Assembly: GCA_020637235.1 (NCBI GenBank)
Contig: JACJWG010000001.1
Location: forward strand, 186,001 to 250,000
Length of the DNA stretch: 64,000 bases
From: Acidimicrobiaceae bacterium
Lineage (GTDB): Bacteria > Actinomycetota > Acidimicrobiia > Acidimicrobiales > Ilumatobacteraceae
Direction: 5' to 3'
In this document: piece after piece, positions 1 through 7,820 of the stretch
Layout: each line of letters begins with the position of its first letter
Numbering within the stretch: position 1 is the first letter of the stretch
Position numbers and translations under genes: made by a program
Notes under the pieces: generated by a model
The model's input: only the letters and a program-made list of their open reading frames with translations
Told to the model about the DNA's origin: nothing
Databases searched by the model: none

Positions 1-1222
1 GCTCGTACGGCGGCGGCCCGATCGCTTCGAGCTCGGCCACGAGGTCGTCGTTCCCGGTGGTGCGGGCCCACTCGAGCGTGTCGTCGTAGAAGATCGTGTC
101 GGTCGCCCGTTGGCTCACCATCTGGCCGACGCCGATGAACGCGAGGTACTTCTCGGGGTGTTGCTGCACGGCGAGCACACCGAGTGTGGAGCCCCACGAC
201 TGCCCGAGCAGGTAGATGCGGTCCTGGTCGAACCGCTCGCGGAGGTGGTCGGTGACGGCGTCGGTGTCGTCGACGAACCCCTGCAGCGTGATCGTGCCGG
301 TGGGGTCGAGCTCGTCGTACGAGGTGCCGGTGCCGCGCTGATCCCACGTGACGACGGTGAAGTGCCGTTCGAGCTCGGCGAGGTGGTTGCGCATCGCGCC
401 GCGCTCGGAGCCACCGGGGCCGCCGGCCAGGAACAGCAGCACCGGGTTGTCGGTGTCGTGACCGCGGATCATCAGCCCGAGGTCGTGGCCGGCGACGTCG
501 ATGGTGGTGAGCTCGGCGATGCTGGCGGCCACCACGTCGCCGTTCGCGTCGACGATCGCATCGGTGCGGGCGGGTCGGGCGAGGCCGATCACCAATGCGA
601 CGAGCGCCACGGACGAGAGCACGGCGACACCGCGTCGCATCACCACACCGGCCCGCCGTGTCGGCCGTGTGCGGTCGGGTTCGAACCGTCGGGCCGCGCC
701 CGCACCGAGCGCGGCGCCGAGCAGCATCGGGAACAGCGACAGCAGCCCGTGGAACCCTCGGCCGACGACGAGCGCGAGGATGCCGTAGGTGCTGGTCTCG
801 ATCGAGTCGACGGTCGGCCCGTCGGTGGGCAGGCGGACGAGTTCGAACAGCGCGACGAAGGCGATCGGCGCGGCGAGCATCGCCCATCGTGTGCGGGCGA
901 GGAACCCGCCGGTGAGCCCGACGACGAGGCCGAGCCCGATCGACCACAGCGCCTGGCCGGTGGTGAGCGGCCCGCGTGGGGTCCACCAGCCGGCCAGCGC
1001 ACCCCACGTCGCGGCGATGCCGACGGCGACGCCGAGGCCCAGCCGTCGGTCCCACGTCGGGACGAACCGTCGGGCAACGGATGTCAGCCGGCCGTCGCCG
1101 TCGTCGTGGCGGTGGCCGGGGTCGACAACGGCGTCGTGGTCGTCGACCACACGGGCGTCGGTGAGGGTGTCGGAGTGGGTGTCGGGGACGAGGTCGTGTT
1201 CGAGGTCGTGGTCGATGGTCAT
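1..1222 (-). CDS. Membrane-anchored alpha/beta hydrolase, S33/prolyl-aminopeptidase-like (C-terminal end off the window)
   Basis: The frame opens at ATG 1222 and runs off the left edge, giving about 407 residues. The first ~45 residues are charged and His/Asp-rich. About five hydrophobic segments follow (roughly residues 60-225), then an extracellular-type alpha/beta hydrolase domain. In that domain I see an oxyanion-type GGPGGS loop, WDQRGTG, and the nucleophile elbow GQSWGS with Ser near residue 341. This order is typical of proline iminopeptidase-like S33 hydrolases. The catalytic Asp and His should lie beyond the edge. The start codon overlaps the stop of the upstream membrane gene (ATGA at 1219-1222), so the two are probably translated together. 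The substrate cannot be read from sequence. Confidence 0.82.
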   Translation of the reverse strand, partial: MTIDHDLEHDLVPDTHSDTLTDARVVDDHDAVVDPGHRHDDGDGRLTSVARRFVPTWDRRLGLGVAVGIAATWGALAGWWTPRGPLTTGQALWSIGLGLVVGLTGGFLARTRWAMLAAPIAFVALFELVRLPTDGPTVDSIETSTYGILALVVGRGFHGLLSLFPMLLGAALGAGAARRFEPDRTRPTRRAGVVMRRGVAVLSSVALVALVIGLARPARTDAIVDANGDVVAASIAELTTIDVAGHDLGLMIRGHDTDNPVLLFLAGGPGGSERGAMRNHLAELERHFTVVTWDQRGTGTSYDELDPTGTITLQGFVDDTDAVTDHLRERFDQDRIYLLGQSWGSTLGVLAVQQHPEKYLAFIGVGQMVSQRATDTIFYDDTLEWARTTGNDDLVAELEAIGPPPYE

Positions 1223-2025
1223 GTCGACACGTCCTGCCGTTCACGTTCTGCGGGCGAGTCGACATCGTCGACCCGCGTGGTCGGCGGGACGACCGGCGGT
1301 GGGAGTGGCGTTCCGTGCGGGGGGACGATCGGCACGAGTCCGGCCGGCACCGGCGTGGTGTCGCGGCGGGTGCCGACCACGATCAACACCACACCGACGA
1401 TCGTCATCACGACGCCGAGACCGATGAGGAAGAACGCCAACGGCATCACGAACGCCGCCTTGGCGCCGACGCGCACGTCGACGGCGACTCCCGGTGTGCC
1501 ATCGGCGTTCATCGCGACGACGGCCCACTGGCCGGAGGTCGCCTCCCACCTGAGTTCGTTGGTGTCGCTGCCGGTGGCGGTGGCGACCCAGAAGTCCTGT
1601 TCGGTGGGCGGTGCCACCGAGGTGCCGCCGGGCTGGGTGCGGAACACCGCGTCGAGCCCGTCGTCGAGGTCGATCACCTCGTCGTGTGCGACGCCGCGCA
1701 GGTAGTCGTCGACGTCTCGCTGTGACGCGATCCCGATGAAGATCTCGTCGTCCGGATCGGCGCCGGTGGCCCGGATCCGCAGGTCGGTGTCGAGTGCGTC
1801 GAGCACCCAGTCGGGCGATCCGGGTTCGGTGGTGAAGCCGAGGTCGTCGGCCGTGATCGCGACGGTGTCCGTCTCGAGCCGGTCGAGTGTGACGTTGAGG
1901 TAGCCGTCGTCGTCGCGTCCTGCGGCGTATCCGACGGCGATCGCTCCACCGGTGACGAGCACGGCGATCGCCGGGATCAGCAGCAGGCATCCGAACACGA
2001 GGGCCACGACGCGTGACGCGCGCAT
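1219..2025 (-). CDS. Two-TM membrane protein of unknown function
   Basis: This is a 268-residue protein. It has an N-terminal hydrophobic signal-anchor (about residues 6-34) and a second membrane segment near residues 190-222 that is followed by a positively charged stretch and a Pro-rich cytosolic tail. The ~150 residues between are acidic and probably outside the cell. A GGAGG ribosome site lies about 6 nt before ATG 2025. Its stop overlaps the start of the hydrolase gene downstream (ATGA). I recognise no family. The pairing suggests a partner or topology factor for the hydrolase, which is inference. Confidence 0.75.
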   Translation of the reverse strand: MRASRVVALVFGCLLLIPAIAVLVTGGAIAVGYAAGRDDDGYLNVTLDRLETDTVAITADDLGFTTEPGSPDWVLDALDTDLRIRATGADPDDEIFIGIASQRDVDDYLRGVAHDEVIDLDDGLDAVFRTQPGGTSVAPPTEQDFWVATATGSDTNELRWEATSGQWAVVAMNADGTPGVAVDVRVGAKAAFVMPLAFFLIGLGVVMTIVGVVLIVVGTRRDTTPVPAGLVPIVPPHGTPLPPPVVPPTTRVDDVDSPAERERQDVST

Positions 2026-2154
2026 GAGTGCCTCCAGTGATGGCTGTCGTCTCCACGATGAGCGCGCCTCGGACCCGGGCCAGGGTCGAACGTCCCGGGG
2101 TCCGCGCGCCGAGAACGGCGAGACGAACTCGACCGTCCGGCCCGGCGATGCCCG

Positions 2155-3087
2155 TCACACAGGGTCGAGCGCAGTGAACGCGACGCCGGTCAGTTCGATC
2201 GACACCTGCCACAACCGTTCCGCGACCGCGGCGTCCTTGGCTGCAGACGTCGTCTCGACGAGGGTGGGTGTGCCGCGCTGCTCGAGGAACCCGTCGGGTC
2301 CGTAGTACTCGCCGCCGCGCACGTCAGGATCGGTCGCGGCGCGCAGGGTGGGCAGCGAGCCGGCGTGTGCGTTCTGCGAGAACACCTTCGCGAACGGTCG
2401 AGTGAGGGACATCAATCGGCCTGCGATGCCGCCGGTCGATCCGACGAGGTTGGTGTCGGAGATGCCGGGGTGGGCGGCGACGGCGATGGTGTCGGCGCCG
2501 ATCGCGTCGAGGCGGCGTTGCAGTTCGAGGGTGAACAGCAGGTTGGCGAGCTTGCTCTGCCCGTAAGCGCCCCAGGCCCGATATCGCCGTTCCGATTGCA
2601 GGTCGTCGAAGTCGATCCTGCCCATCCGGTGGGCGAGGCTGCTGACGGTGACCACGCGTGATGCCGGGGTCGCCAGCAGCAACGGCATGAGGTGTCCGGT
2701 GAGCGCGAAGTGGCCGAGGTGGTTGGTCGCGAACTGCAGCTCGAACCCGTCGATGGTGCGTTGGTACGGCGTGGCCATCACCCCGGCGTTGTTCACCAGC
2801 AGGTCGAGCCGGCCGAAGCGTTCCCGGCACTCACCGGCGGCCCCGCCGATCGAGGCCAGCGACGACAGGTCGAGGTCGACGAGCGACACATCCGCCGTGG
2901 GTGCGTCGGCGAGGATGGAACGGCGTGCGGCGTCGGCCTTGGCGCGTGTGCGACACGCCAACACGACCGCTGCGTTGCGTTCGGCGAGCATCCGGGCGGC
3001 TTCGAGCCCGATGCCGCTGTTGGCGCCCGTGACGAGCACCACGCGGCCCGTCTGGTCGGGGATGAGTGCTTCGGTCCAGCCGGTCAT
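2155..3087 (-). CDS. Short-chain dehydrogenase/reductase (retinol-dehydrogenase-like)
   Basis: This 310-residue protein has the classical SDR layout. The NAD(P)-binding TGANSGIG motif is near residues 20-27, an NNAGVM motif is near residue 97, a catalytic Ser strand follows (VVTVSSLAHRM), and the YGQSK catalytic Tyr-Lys pair is near residue 175. An Arg after the second beta strand (ACRTR) suggests NADP preference. Length and motifs fit the atypical SDRs annotated as retinol dehydrogenase or oxidoreductase. The substrate is unknown. The ATG at 3087 is supported by a TAGCGT hexamer exactly 6 nt upstream, so the mRNA is probably leaderless. Confidence 0.9.
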   Translation of the reverse strand: MTGWTEALIPDQTGRVVLVTGANSGIGLEAARMLAERNAAVVLACRTRAKADAARRSILADAPTADVSLVDLDLSSLASIGGAAGECRERFGRLDLLVNNAGVMATPYQRTIDGFELQFATNHLGHFALTGHLMPLLLATPASRVVTVSSLAHRMGRIDFDDLQSERRYRAWGAYGQSKLANLLFTLELQRRLDAIGADTIAVAAHPGISDTNLVGSTGGIAGRLMSLTRPFAKVFSQNAHAGSLPTLRAATDPDVRGGEYYGPDGFLEQRGTPTLVETTSAAKDAAVAERLWQVSIELTGVAFTALDPV

Positions 3088-3093
3088 GCGTCG

Positions 3094-3099
3094 ACGCTA
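3094..3099 (-). promoter_or_regulatory. -10 hexamer of a leaderless promoter for the SDR gene
   Basis: TAGCGT on the minus strand is followed by exactly 6 nt and then ATG 3087. This is the TANNNT-N6-start layout of leaderless actinobacterial genes. The same hexamer and spacing recur at 56056-56061. Confidence 0.55.
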
Positions 3100-3163
3100 G
3101 ACCCCGTGGCCGGCGTCGTCTCGTGGGAGGACGACGTCGACACCGACCGAGGTGCCGCCGGCG

Positions 3164-3931
3164 TCAGCTGCGCAGTGGGTCGGTGCCGCGGTGGGTCGGC
3201 GGGATCATGTCGATGACGGCGATCAGGTCGCCGTCGTCGATCTCGGCCCAGGTGAGGCCGGTCAGCGTCGACAGGTTCACGATCGTCGCGAACGGGACAC
3301 CGCGGGCGAGCAGGTACCGGAGGCGTTCGTGGCCGAGCGAGCGTGCCTGACCGAGCTCGCGCACCTGCTCGGGGGTGAAGCCGAGCTCGTACCAGCCCGG
3401 GATGGCGCTCGGGGCGAACCCCCGGTCGAGCCAGTCGAGCGCGACGTCGAGCGGGACGCCGTAGCGGGTGATGTCCCACAGGGCGTCCGCGGTGATGCGT
3501 CGGCGGAGGAGCTCGCGCACCTGGGCCGGGTGTTGGACACCCGTGTGCGTCCAGCGCTCTGCGGCCTCGGCGGTGTAGCCCTCCGCTCGCCACGGTTGGG
3601 CGTGTTGCGGGGTGGGGAAGCCGCGTGCGCGCCATCCCCAGGCCGCACTGAGCTGGAAGCCGGCGTCGAGCCAGGCGATCGCCTCGGCGACGGTGTTGCC
3701 CTCCGCGATCCACGATGTGAACCGCTTGGCCGCTCGCGCCCGGACGGCGTCGGCCGTGGCCCGCAGGCGTCGTTCGATCTCGGGCCAGTCGAGCTCGTTC
3801 GGTGTCGATCGGCGGAGTCGTTCGATGTCGCCGGCGCGGAAGCCGAGCCGTTGTGCGACGGCCGCCTGCTCGGGCTCGAGCCCGACCCGAGCCCAGCGTT
3901 CGGCATCGGCCTGTTTCGTCGCCCGATTCAT
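3164..3931 (-). CDS. Helical protein with short W/G-rich repeats, unknown function
   Basis: The coding frame is 255 residues from ATG 3931 (MNRATKQ). The sequence is dominated by a recurring unit of about 17-20 residues with the pattern W-x-x-x-G-[FY]-T/S-x-x-x-A. Examples are WARVGLEPEQAAVAQRLGF, AWGWRARGFPTPQHAQPW and RAEGYTAEAAERW. There are no signal peptide, membrane segments or catalytic motifs. The pattern suggests a stack of helical hairpins, perhaps a binding scaffold. I do not recognise a named family. It stands alone, convergent with the SDR and divergent from the secreted repeat protein. Confidence 0.7.
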   Translation of the reverse strand: MNRATKQADAERWARVGLEPEQAAVAQRLGFRAGDIERLRRSTPNELDWPEIERRLRATADAVRARAAKRFTSWIAEGNTVAEAIAWLDAGFQLSAAWGWRARGFPTPQHAQPWRAEGYTAEAAERWTHTGVQHPAQVRELLRRRITADALWDITRYGVPLDVALDWLDRGFAPSAIPGWYELGFTPEQVRELGQARSLGHERLRYLLARGVPFATIVNLSTLTGLTWAEIDDGDLIAVIDMIPPTHRGTDPLRS

Positions 3932-4039
3932 GCGTGGGATTCTCACAGAGCGGTCTCGGGCGAGTGTGCGACGGTCGCTGGGCGTGGTGCGTTGCCGGGT
4001 GGCAGGATCGCATCGACGACGAGTTCGAGGAGGCGACCC

Positions 4040-6193
4040 GTGAGGCTGCTGCGAGGGCTTGCGATGGTGGTGGCTGCGACGCTCGGCTGCGTGACGATCG
4101 GCGTCCCGGCACGCGCCGACACGATCGACGGCTCGTTCGATGGTGCCGGTCGCATCGAGGCGGGCACGGTGTTCGACCTGACGGTGTCGGGTCGCGGTGG
4201 TGTGCCGGCGACCGGCGTGGATTCGGTGGCGTTGAACGTGACGGTGACGAATCCGTGGGACGCGGGCTACCTGACGGTGTGGCCGACGGGGCAGCCGCGG
4301 CCGACGGCGTCGAACCTCAACTTCGTGCGCGCGCAGACGGTGCCGAACATGGTGGTGGTGCCGGTGGGGGCGAACGGCCAGGTGTCGCTGTATCTGTCCG
4401 GCGGATCGGCGGACGTGGTGGTCGACGTGCTCGGGTGGTTCCCGACGGGTGGCGAGTTCCACGGGCTCACACCGGCGCGTCTGCTCGACAGCCGTGCCGA
4501 CGGGGTGACATCGGACGGCGCGATGCAGGCGACGGGACCGCTGTCGGGCGGCTCGACGTTCGATCTGCCGGTGCTCGGTCGTGGTGGTGTGCCCGCGTCG
4601 GGTGTCGGGTCGGTGGTGGTGAACGTGACGCTCACCGGTCCGACGATGGCGACGTATCTGACGGTGTGGCCGACGGGTGCGCCGAGGCCGACCGCGTCGA
4701 ACCTGAACGTGGCGGCGGGCGAGACGCGGCCGAACCTCGTGGTGGTGCCGGTGGGCGCGGATGGGCGCATCTCGCTGTTCCTGTACACGGGGTCGGCCGA
4801 CGTGGTGGTCGACGTGCTCGGGTGGTTCCCCACCGGTGCGGCCTTCACGGGTGTGGCGCCGGCACGGTTGATGGACACGCGCAGCGACGGTGTGACGGTC
4901 GACGGTTCGATGCGGGCCGGCGGCGTGCTGCGGGCGGGGGTGGCTGTCGATCTGCCGGTGCTCGGTCGTGGTGGCGTGCCGGTCGCCGGCGTGACGGCGG
5001 TGGCGTTGAACGTGACGGTGACCAACCCGTCTCACGCCGCGTACGTGACGGTGTGGCCGACCGGTCAGCCGAGGCCGACCACCTCGAACCTGAACGTGGT
5101 GCGAGGCCAGACGGCGCCGAACATGGTGATGGTGCCGCTCGGTGCGGATGGCGAGGTGTCGCTGTTCCTGAGCCGGGGCACGGCCGACGTGGTGGTCGAC
5201 GTGCTCGGCTATGCGACCGGCTCGACGAGCTTCCGCGGTGTGACCCCGGCGAGGTTGCTGGAGACACGGGGCGAGTGGACGAGCTACCCGATGCCGGCCG
5301 GATCGGAGCCTGGCTCGATCGCGTTCGACGGTACGAGCCTGTGGGTCGCGTCGCGGAACGACGGAGGTCTGCTCCGGGTGGATCCCGCCTCGGGGCTGAC
5401 CGAGCGAGTGGCGATGCCCGACCTGCGCGACACACCGCAGGTGGTGATGTTCGACGGACGATACGTCTGGGCGGCGGGCCGGTACTCCGAAGCGATCGCG
5501 AGGTTCGACCCGACCAACGGACGGTTCTCGGTGTTCCCGGCGCGTGCGGCGGCACCGAAGTACATGGCGTTCGGCGGCGACCACCTGTGGCTCACCGATT
5601 GGGACCGGTCGGTGTTGACGCGCGTCGACCGGCGCACGGGTGCGCAGCGCGAGTTCGCGATCCCGTTCGATCCGGGTTCGGTCGGTCAGCCGGTGGCGCT
5701 CGGGCGGTGGCTGTGGTTCCCCGTCTTCGACCCCGGTCCGGGCGGCGTGCGTCAGATCGGCGGGTTGGACATGGTGACCGGCGAGGTCACCCAGTTCGAG
5801 GTGCCCGGTCTGGCGAGTTGGGCGATGACGACCGACGGTGCGCTGTTGTGGGCGATGATCATCGATCGATCGGGTCAGCTCGCCACCGCGTTGATCGATC
5901 CGACGACGGGTGTGGTCGTGCGTCCCTCTCCGCTCGGTGCCACGCAGATCTTCCTGACCCGTCAGCTGCTGTACGACGGCGAGTACGTGTGGGTGGCGAG
6001 CGACTTCTTCAGCCAGATCGCGCGGGTGAACCGCGAGACGGGCGACGTGAAGCTGTTCGCGCCGTTCGTCGACCCGAGCGCGAGCGACGGTCTGCCCTGG
6101 CCGTTCGCGCCCTACGCCATCACCACCGACGGCACGTACCTCTGGACCGCCAACCTGTCGGACAGCGTGTCGCGCGTGCCCCGCCACCTCTGA
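4040..6193 (+). CDS. Secreted repeat protein: three 129-aa repeats plus a beta-propeller-like C-terminus
   Basis: The product is 717 residues. The GTG at 4040 is chosen because GAGGAGG lies just upstream and a signal peptide follows at once (RLLRGLAMVVAATLGC to PARA). Residues ~50-410 hold three copies of a 129-residue module with conserved motifs GRGGVPATGV, LTVWPTG, SNLN and VVVDVLGWF. The modules end in P-A-R-L-L/M-D/E-[ST]-R. Residues ~415-717 hold repeating blades of the type LWVA...RVDP.TG, like SMP-30 or virginiamycin-B-lyase propellers. It is probably exported or cell-surface. The modules are typical of Ilumatobacter-like genomes in my recollection. No enzymatic residues can be assigned. 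Confidence 0.85.
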   Translation: MRLLRGLAMVVAATLGCVTIGVPARADTIDGSFDGAGRIEAGTVFDLTVSGRGGVPATGVDSVALNVTVTNPWDAGYLTVWPTGQPRPTASNLNFVRAQTVPNMVVVPVGANGQVSLYLSGGSADVVVDVLGWFPTGGEFHGLTPARLLDSRADGVTSDGAMQATGPLSGGSTFDLPVLGRGGVPASGVGSVVVNVTLTGPTMATYLTVWPTGAPRPTASNLNVAAGETRPNLVVVPVGADGRISLFLYTGSADVVVDVLGWFPTGAAFTGVAPARLMDTRSDGVTVDGSMRAGGVLRAGVAVDLPVLGRGGVPVAGVTAVALNVTVTNPSHAAYVTVWPTGQPRPTTSNLNVVRGQTAPNMVMVPLGADGEVSLFLSRGTADVVVDVLGYATGSTSFRGVTPARLLETRGEWTSYPMPAGSEPGSIAFDGTSLWVASRNDGGLLRVDPASGLTERVAMPDLRDTPQVVMFDGRYVWAAGRYSEAIARFDPTNGRFSVFPARAAAPKYMAFGGDHLWLTDWDRSVLTRVDRRTGAQREFAIPFDPGSVGQPVALGRWLWFPVFDPGPGGVRQIGGLDMVTGEVTQFEVPGLASWAMTTDGALLWAMIIDRSGQLATALIDPTTGVVVRPSPLGATQIFLTRQLLYDGEYVWVASDFFSQIARVNRETGDVKLFAPFVDPSASDGLPWPFAPYAITTDGTYLWTANLSDSVSRVPRHL
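4190..5260 (+). repeat. Three in-frame coding repeats, 387-bp period
   Basis: The conserved GGTCGNGGTGG core falls at 4190, 4577 and 4964, exactly 387 bp (129 codons) apart. The copies diverge at many third positions, so they are old duplications kept by selection on the protein rather than a recent DNA duplication. Confidence 0.85.
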
Positions 6194-6285
6194 GGCCGAC
6201 GCTCGTCACCCAAAGCGAGAACCGACCGGTCGCCTCCACCCGGGCTCGTGCCGCTACATGGACGGCTACCCGATGCAGTTCGGCG

Positions 6286-6301
6286 CGCGCAGCGCTGCGC
6301 G
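6286..6301. terminator. Perfect 16-bp GC palindrome between convergent genes
   Basis: The palindrome CGCGCAGCGCTGCGCG sits in the 189-bp gap between the convergent repeat-protein and TetR genes. It could act as a bidirectional stop, but it has no loop and no T run. I see no gene in the gap. Confidence 0.25.
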
Positions 6302-6382
6302 TGCTCATGGCGTTGAGTCTCCCGGCGTTCGCACGCGCACCGTTCCGGGCCGGCGCCGGTGCGGATGGCGTCCGACCCGAGG

Positions 6383-6994
6383 TCAGAAGCGAGATCCGAG
6401 ATGGCGGACCAGTGCGAACAGGTCGGCCTCGAGCGCCGGGCGAGTTCGCCGATCGGCGCGCAACACGGCGCCCAGCAGGGTGCCGGCCACGTCGAAGTGC
6501 ACGGCCAGCCGATCGACCGTGGCACGTCGGGCGTCGGCGATCGCGCCGATGCGCACGAGATGCCGGCCGATCTCGCGGGCGATGGCGCGGTCGGCCGTCT
6601 GGTCGTGACGTCGTTGACGGTCGGCCAGCACCGGCGACCGCCACATCACGGCGAGCTCGGGATGCTCGGCGTACAGACGCAGGAAGGCGCGCAGCACGGC
6701 TTCGAACACGCCGCCGACCGTGCGGGCGGTGGTGCTCGCCAAGGCGCGTTGCACCGCGTCGGCCGAGGCGTGGGCGTGTTCGGCCAGCAACACGTCGATG
6801 ATCTCGTCGACGTCGGCGAAGTAGCGGTACACGCTGGCTGGCCCGACCGCTGCTTCGTCGGCGATGGCACGGATGGTGACCTCGCCCACCTCGCTCGTCT
6901 GCAGCAGCCGGCGGGCGGCCCCCAGGATCTCCGCCACGCGTGCCGCGCTGCGGCCCTGTTGCGGCAGCCGGCGCACGCCGCCGTCGGTGGTCAT
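6383..6994 (-). CDS. TetR-family transcriptional regulator
   Basis: This 203-residue protein carries a TetR DNA-binding domain in residues ~18-65 (ILGAARRLL... TIRAIADEAAVGPASVYRYF). A C-terminal ligand domain of usual length follows. The start at 6994 overlaps the stop of the SCO6745-family gene (ATGA at 6991-6994), so both come from one message. A 25-bp dyad upstream of the first gene is the obvious binding site, which makes this a self-controlled two-gene operon. The inducer is unknown. Confidence 0.9.
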   Translation of the reverse strand: MTTDGGVRRLPQQGRSAARVAEILGAARRLLQTSEVGEVTIRAIADEAAVGPASVYRYFADVDEIIDVLLAEHAHASADAVQRALASTTARTVGGVFEAVLRAFLRLYAEHPELAVMWRSPVLADRQRRHDQTADRAIAREIGRHLVRIGAIADARRATVDRLAVHFDVAGTLLGAVLRADRRTRPALEADLFALVRHLGSRF

Positions 6995-7719
6995 CCGGTC
7001 GGGGCGAGTGCCGCGACCGCGTCGGCCAGTTCGGTCAGCTGTGCGTCGCTGAGCGCTGAGGCGTAGATGCGCTGCATCCGCGACGAGGTCTGCGCCTCCA
7101 CGTCGGCGAAGCGTGCGAGCAGCGGTTCGTGATCGGGGAACTCGCCGCGCCAGCCGTGCATCTCCAACCCGGCCGTGCCGCGACGCGTGGCCACCTCCGC
7201 CTCGATCGGCGCCATCCCCGCAGCGGCCACCGACTGCACGTGCACGTCGCCACGCAACTCGCGCAGGGTGTGCACCTCCAACGCAGCCGCGCCCTGAGGC
7301 GTCGACGGCCGAGCGAGCGCCCGCCAACCGGCGAACAGCGGCATGCCCAACGCAGTCACCGATGCACCCACCACGCCACCGAGCCGGGCCACCGTGGCTG
7401 ATGCGGCCTCGTCCCAGCCGGCTTCGGCGGCATGCGCCATCGCTGCCGCGAACACGGTGGCGATCTCGGACGGCCGGCCGGCGGCCACCACCTTCGGCCA
7501 CACCTTGGCCACCAGACCCGGGTCGAAGAAGGCGAAGGCGCTGCACACCTGTTCGGCCGTCACGTCGCCCATCACACCGGCCCGGCCGCCCGCGTACAGC
7601 ACGAAGAAGTCGCTGTAGCCCGCCTCGCCGGCGTGAGCGATCGTGTTCGCGTCGAAGTACAACGACGCTCCCAACTGGTTGATGCGGGCATCCATCTGAT
7701 CGACCTGAGCGCGTTCCAT
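6991..7719 (-). CDS. SCO6745-family protein
   Basis: The product is 242 residues from ATG 7719. It is all-alpha with features I associate with the SCO6745 family, including an early YFAP-like SLYFDANTIAHA, the GYSDFFVLYAGGRAGVMG block and a central HTLRELRGDVH. The biochemical role of this actinobacterial family is not established. An in-frame GTG exists at 7737, but ATG 7719 is preferred because TACGCT lies exactly 6 nt upstream. It is the first gene of the TetR operon. Confidence 0.75.
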   Translation of the reverse strand: MERAQVDQMDARINQLGASLYFDANTIAHAGEAGYSDFFVLYAGGRAGVMGDVTAEQVCSAFAFFDPGLVAKVWPKVVAAGRPSEIATVFAAAMAHAAEAGWDEAASATVARLGGVVGASVTALGMPLFAGWRALARPSTPQGAAALEVHTLRELRGDVHVQSVAAAGMAPIEAEVATRRGTAGLEMHGWRGEFPDHEPLLARFADVEAQTSSRMQRIYASALSDAQLTELADAVAALAPTG

Positions 7720-7725
7720 GCGCGC

Positions 7726-7731
7726 AGCGTA
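7726..7731 (-). promoter_or_regulatory. -10 hexamer of the SCO6745/TetR operon promoter
   Basis: TACGCT on the minus strand is followed by 6 nt and ATG 7719, which suggests a leaderless transcript. The 25-bp operator begins 6 bp further upstream and covers the spacer and -35 region. Confidence 0.55.
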
Positions 7732-7736
7732 ACGCA

Positions 7737-7761
7737 CGAACGTGACGCAGCGTCACGTTCG
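7737..7761. promoter_or_regulatory. 25-bp perfect inverted repeat, TetR operator
   Basis: The left arm CGAACGTGACGC and its exact reverse complement flank a single central base at 7749. The dyad overlies the promoter of the SCO6745/TetR operon and lies 60 bp before the divergent HNH gene. Its size and perfect symmetry fit a TetR dimer site, so binding would block the operon and could also affect the HNH gene. Confidence 0.75.
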
Positions 7762-7820
7762 CGGAGGCGATCGCAAAGCCACGAGCCGGCCGTGTGACAC
7801 CCCTGTTGCATGATCGGGGC

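Noticed and set aside
660..700. GGTTCGAACC-like sequence resembling a tRNA T-arm
   Set aside because: It lies inside the hydrolase reading frame and no acceptor, D or anticodon stem can be drawn around it.
110..1705. 531-residue plus-strand open frame
   Set aside because: It spans two minus-strand genes with clear membrane and hydrolase motifs, and its own translation is Val/Gly/Glu-rich with no motif. It is an antisense shadow of high-GC coding DNA.
4190..5260. 387-bp repeats as a mobile or tandem DNA element
   Set aside because: They are in-frame protein modules with third-position divergence inside one secreted protein.
3164..6187. 1007-residue minus-strand open frame opposite the secreted repeat protein
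   Set aside because: Only its last 255 codons (3164-3931) look like protein. The rest is a His/Arg-rich antisense image of the repeats.
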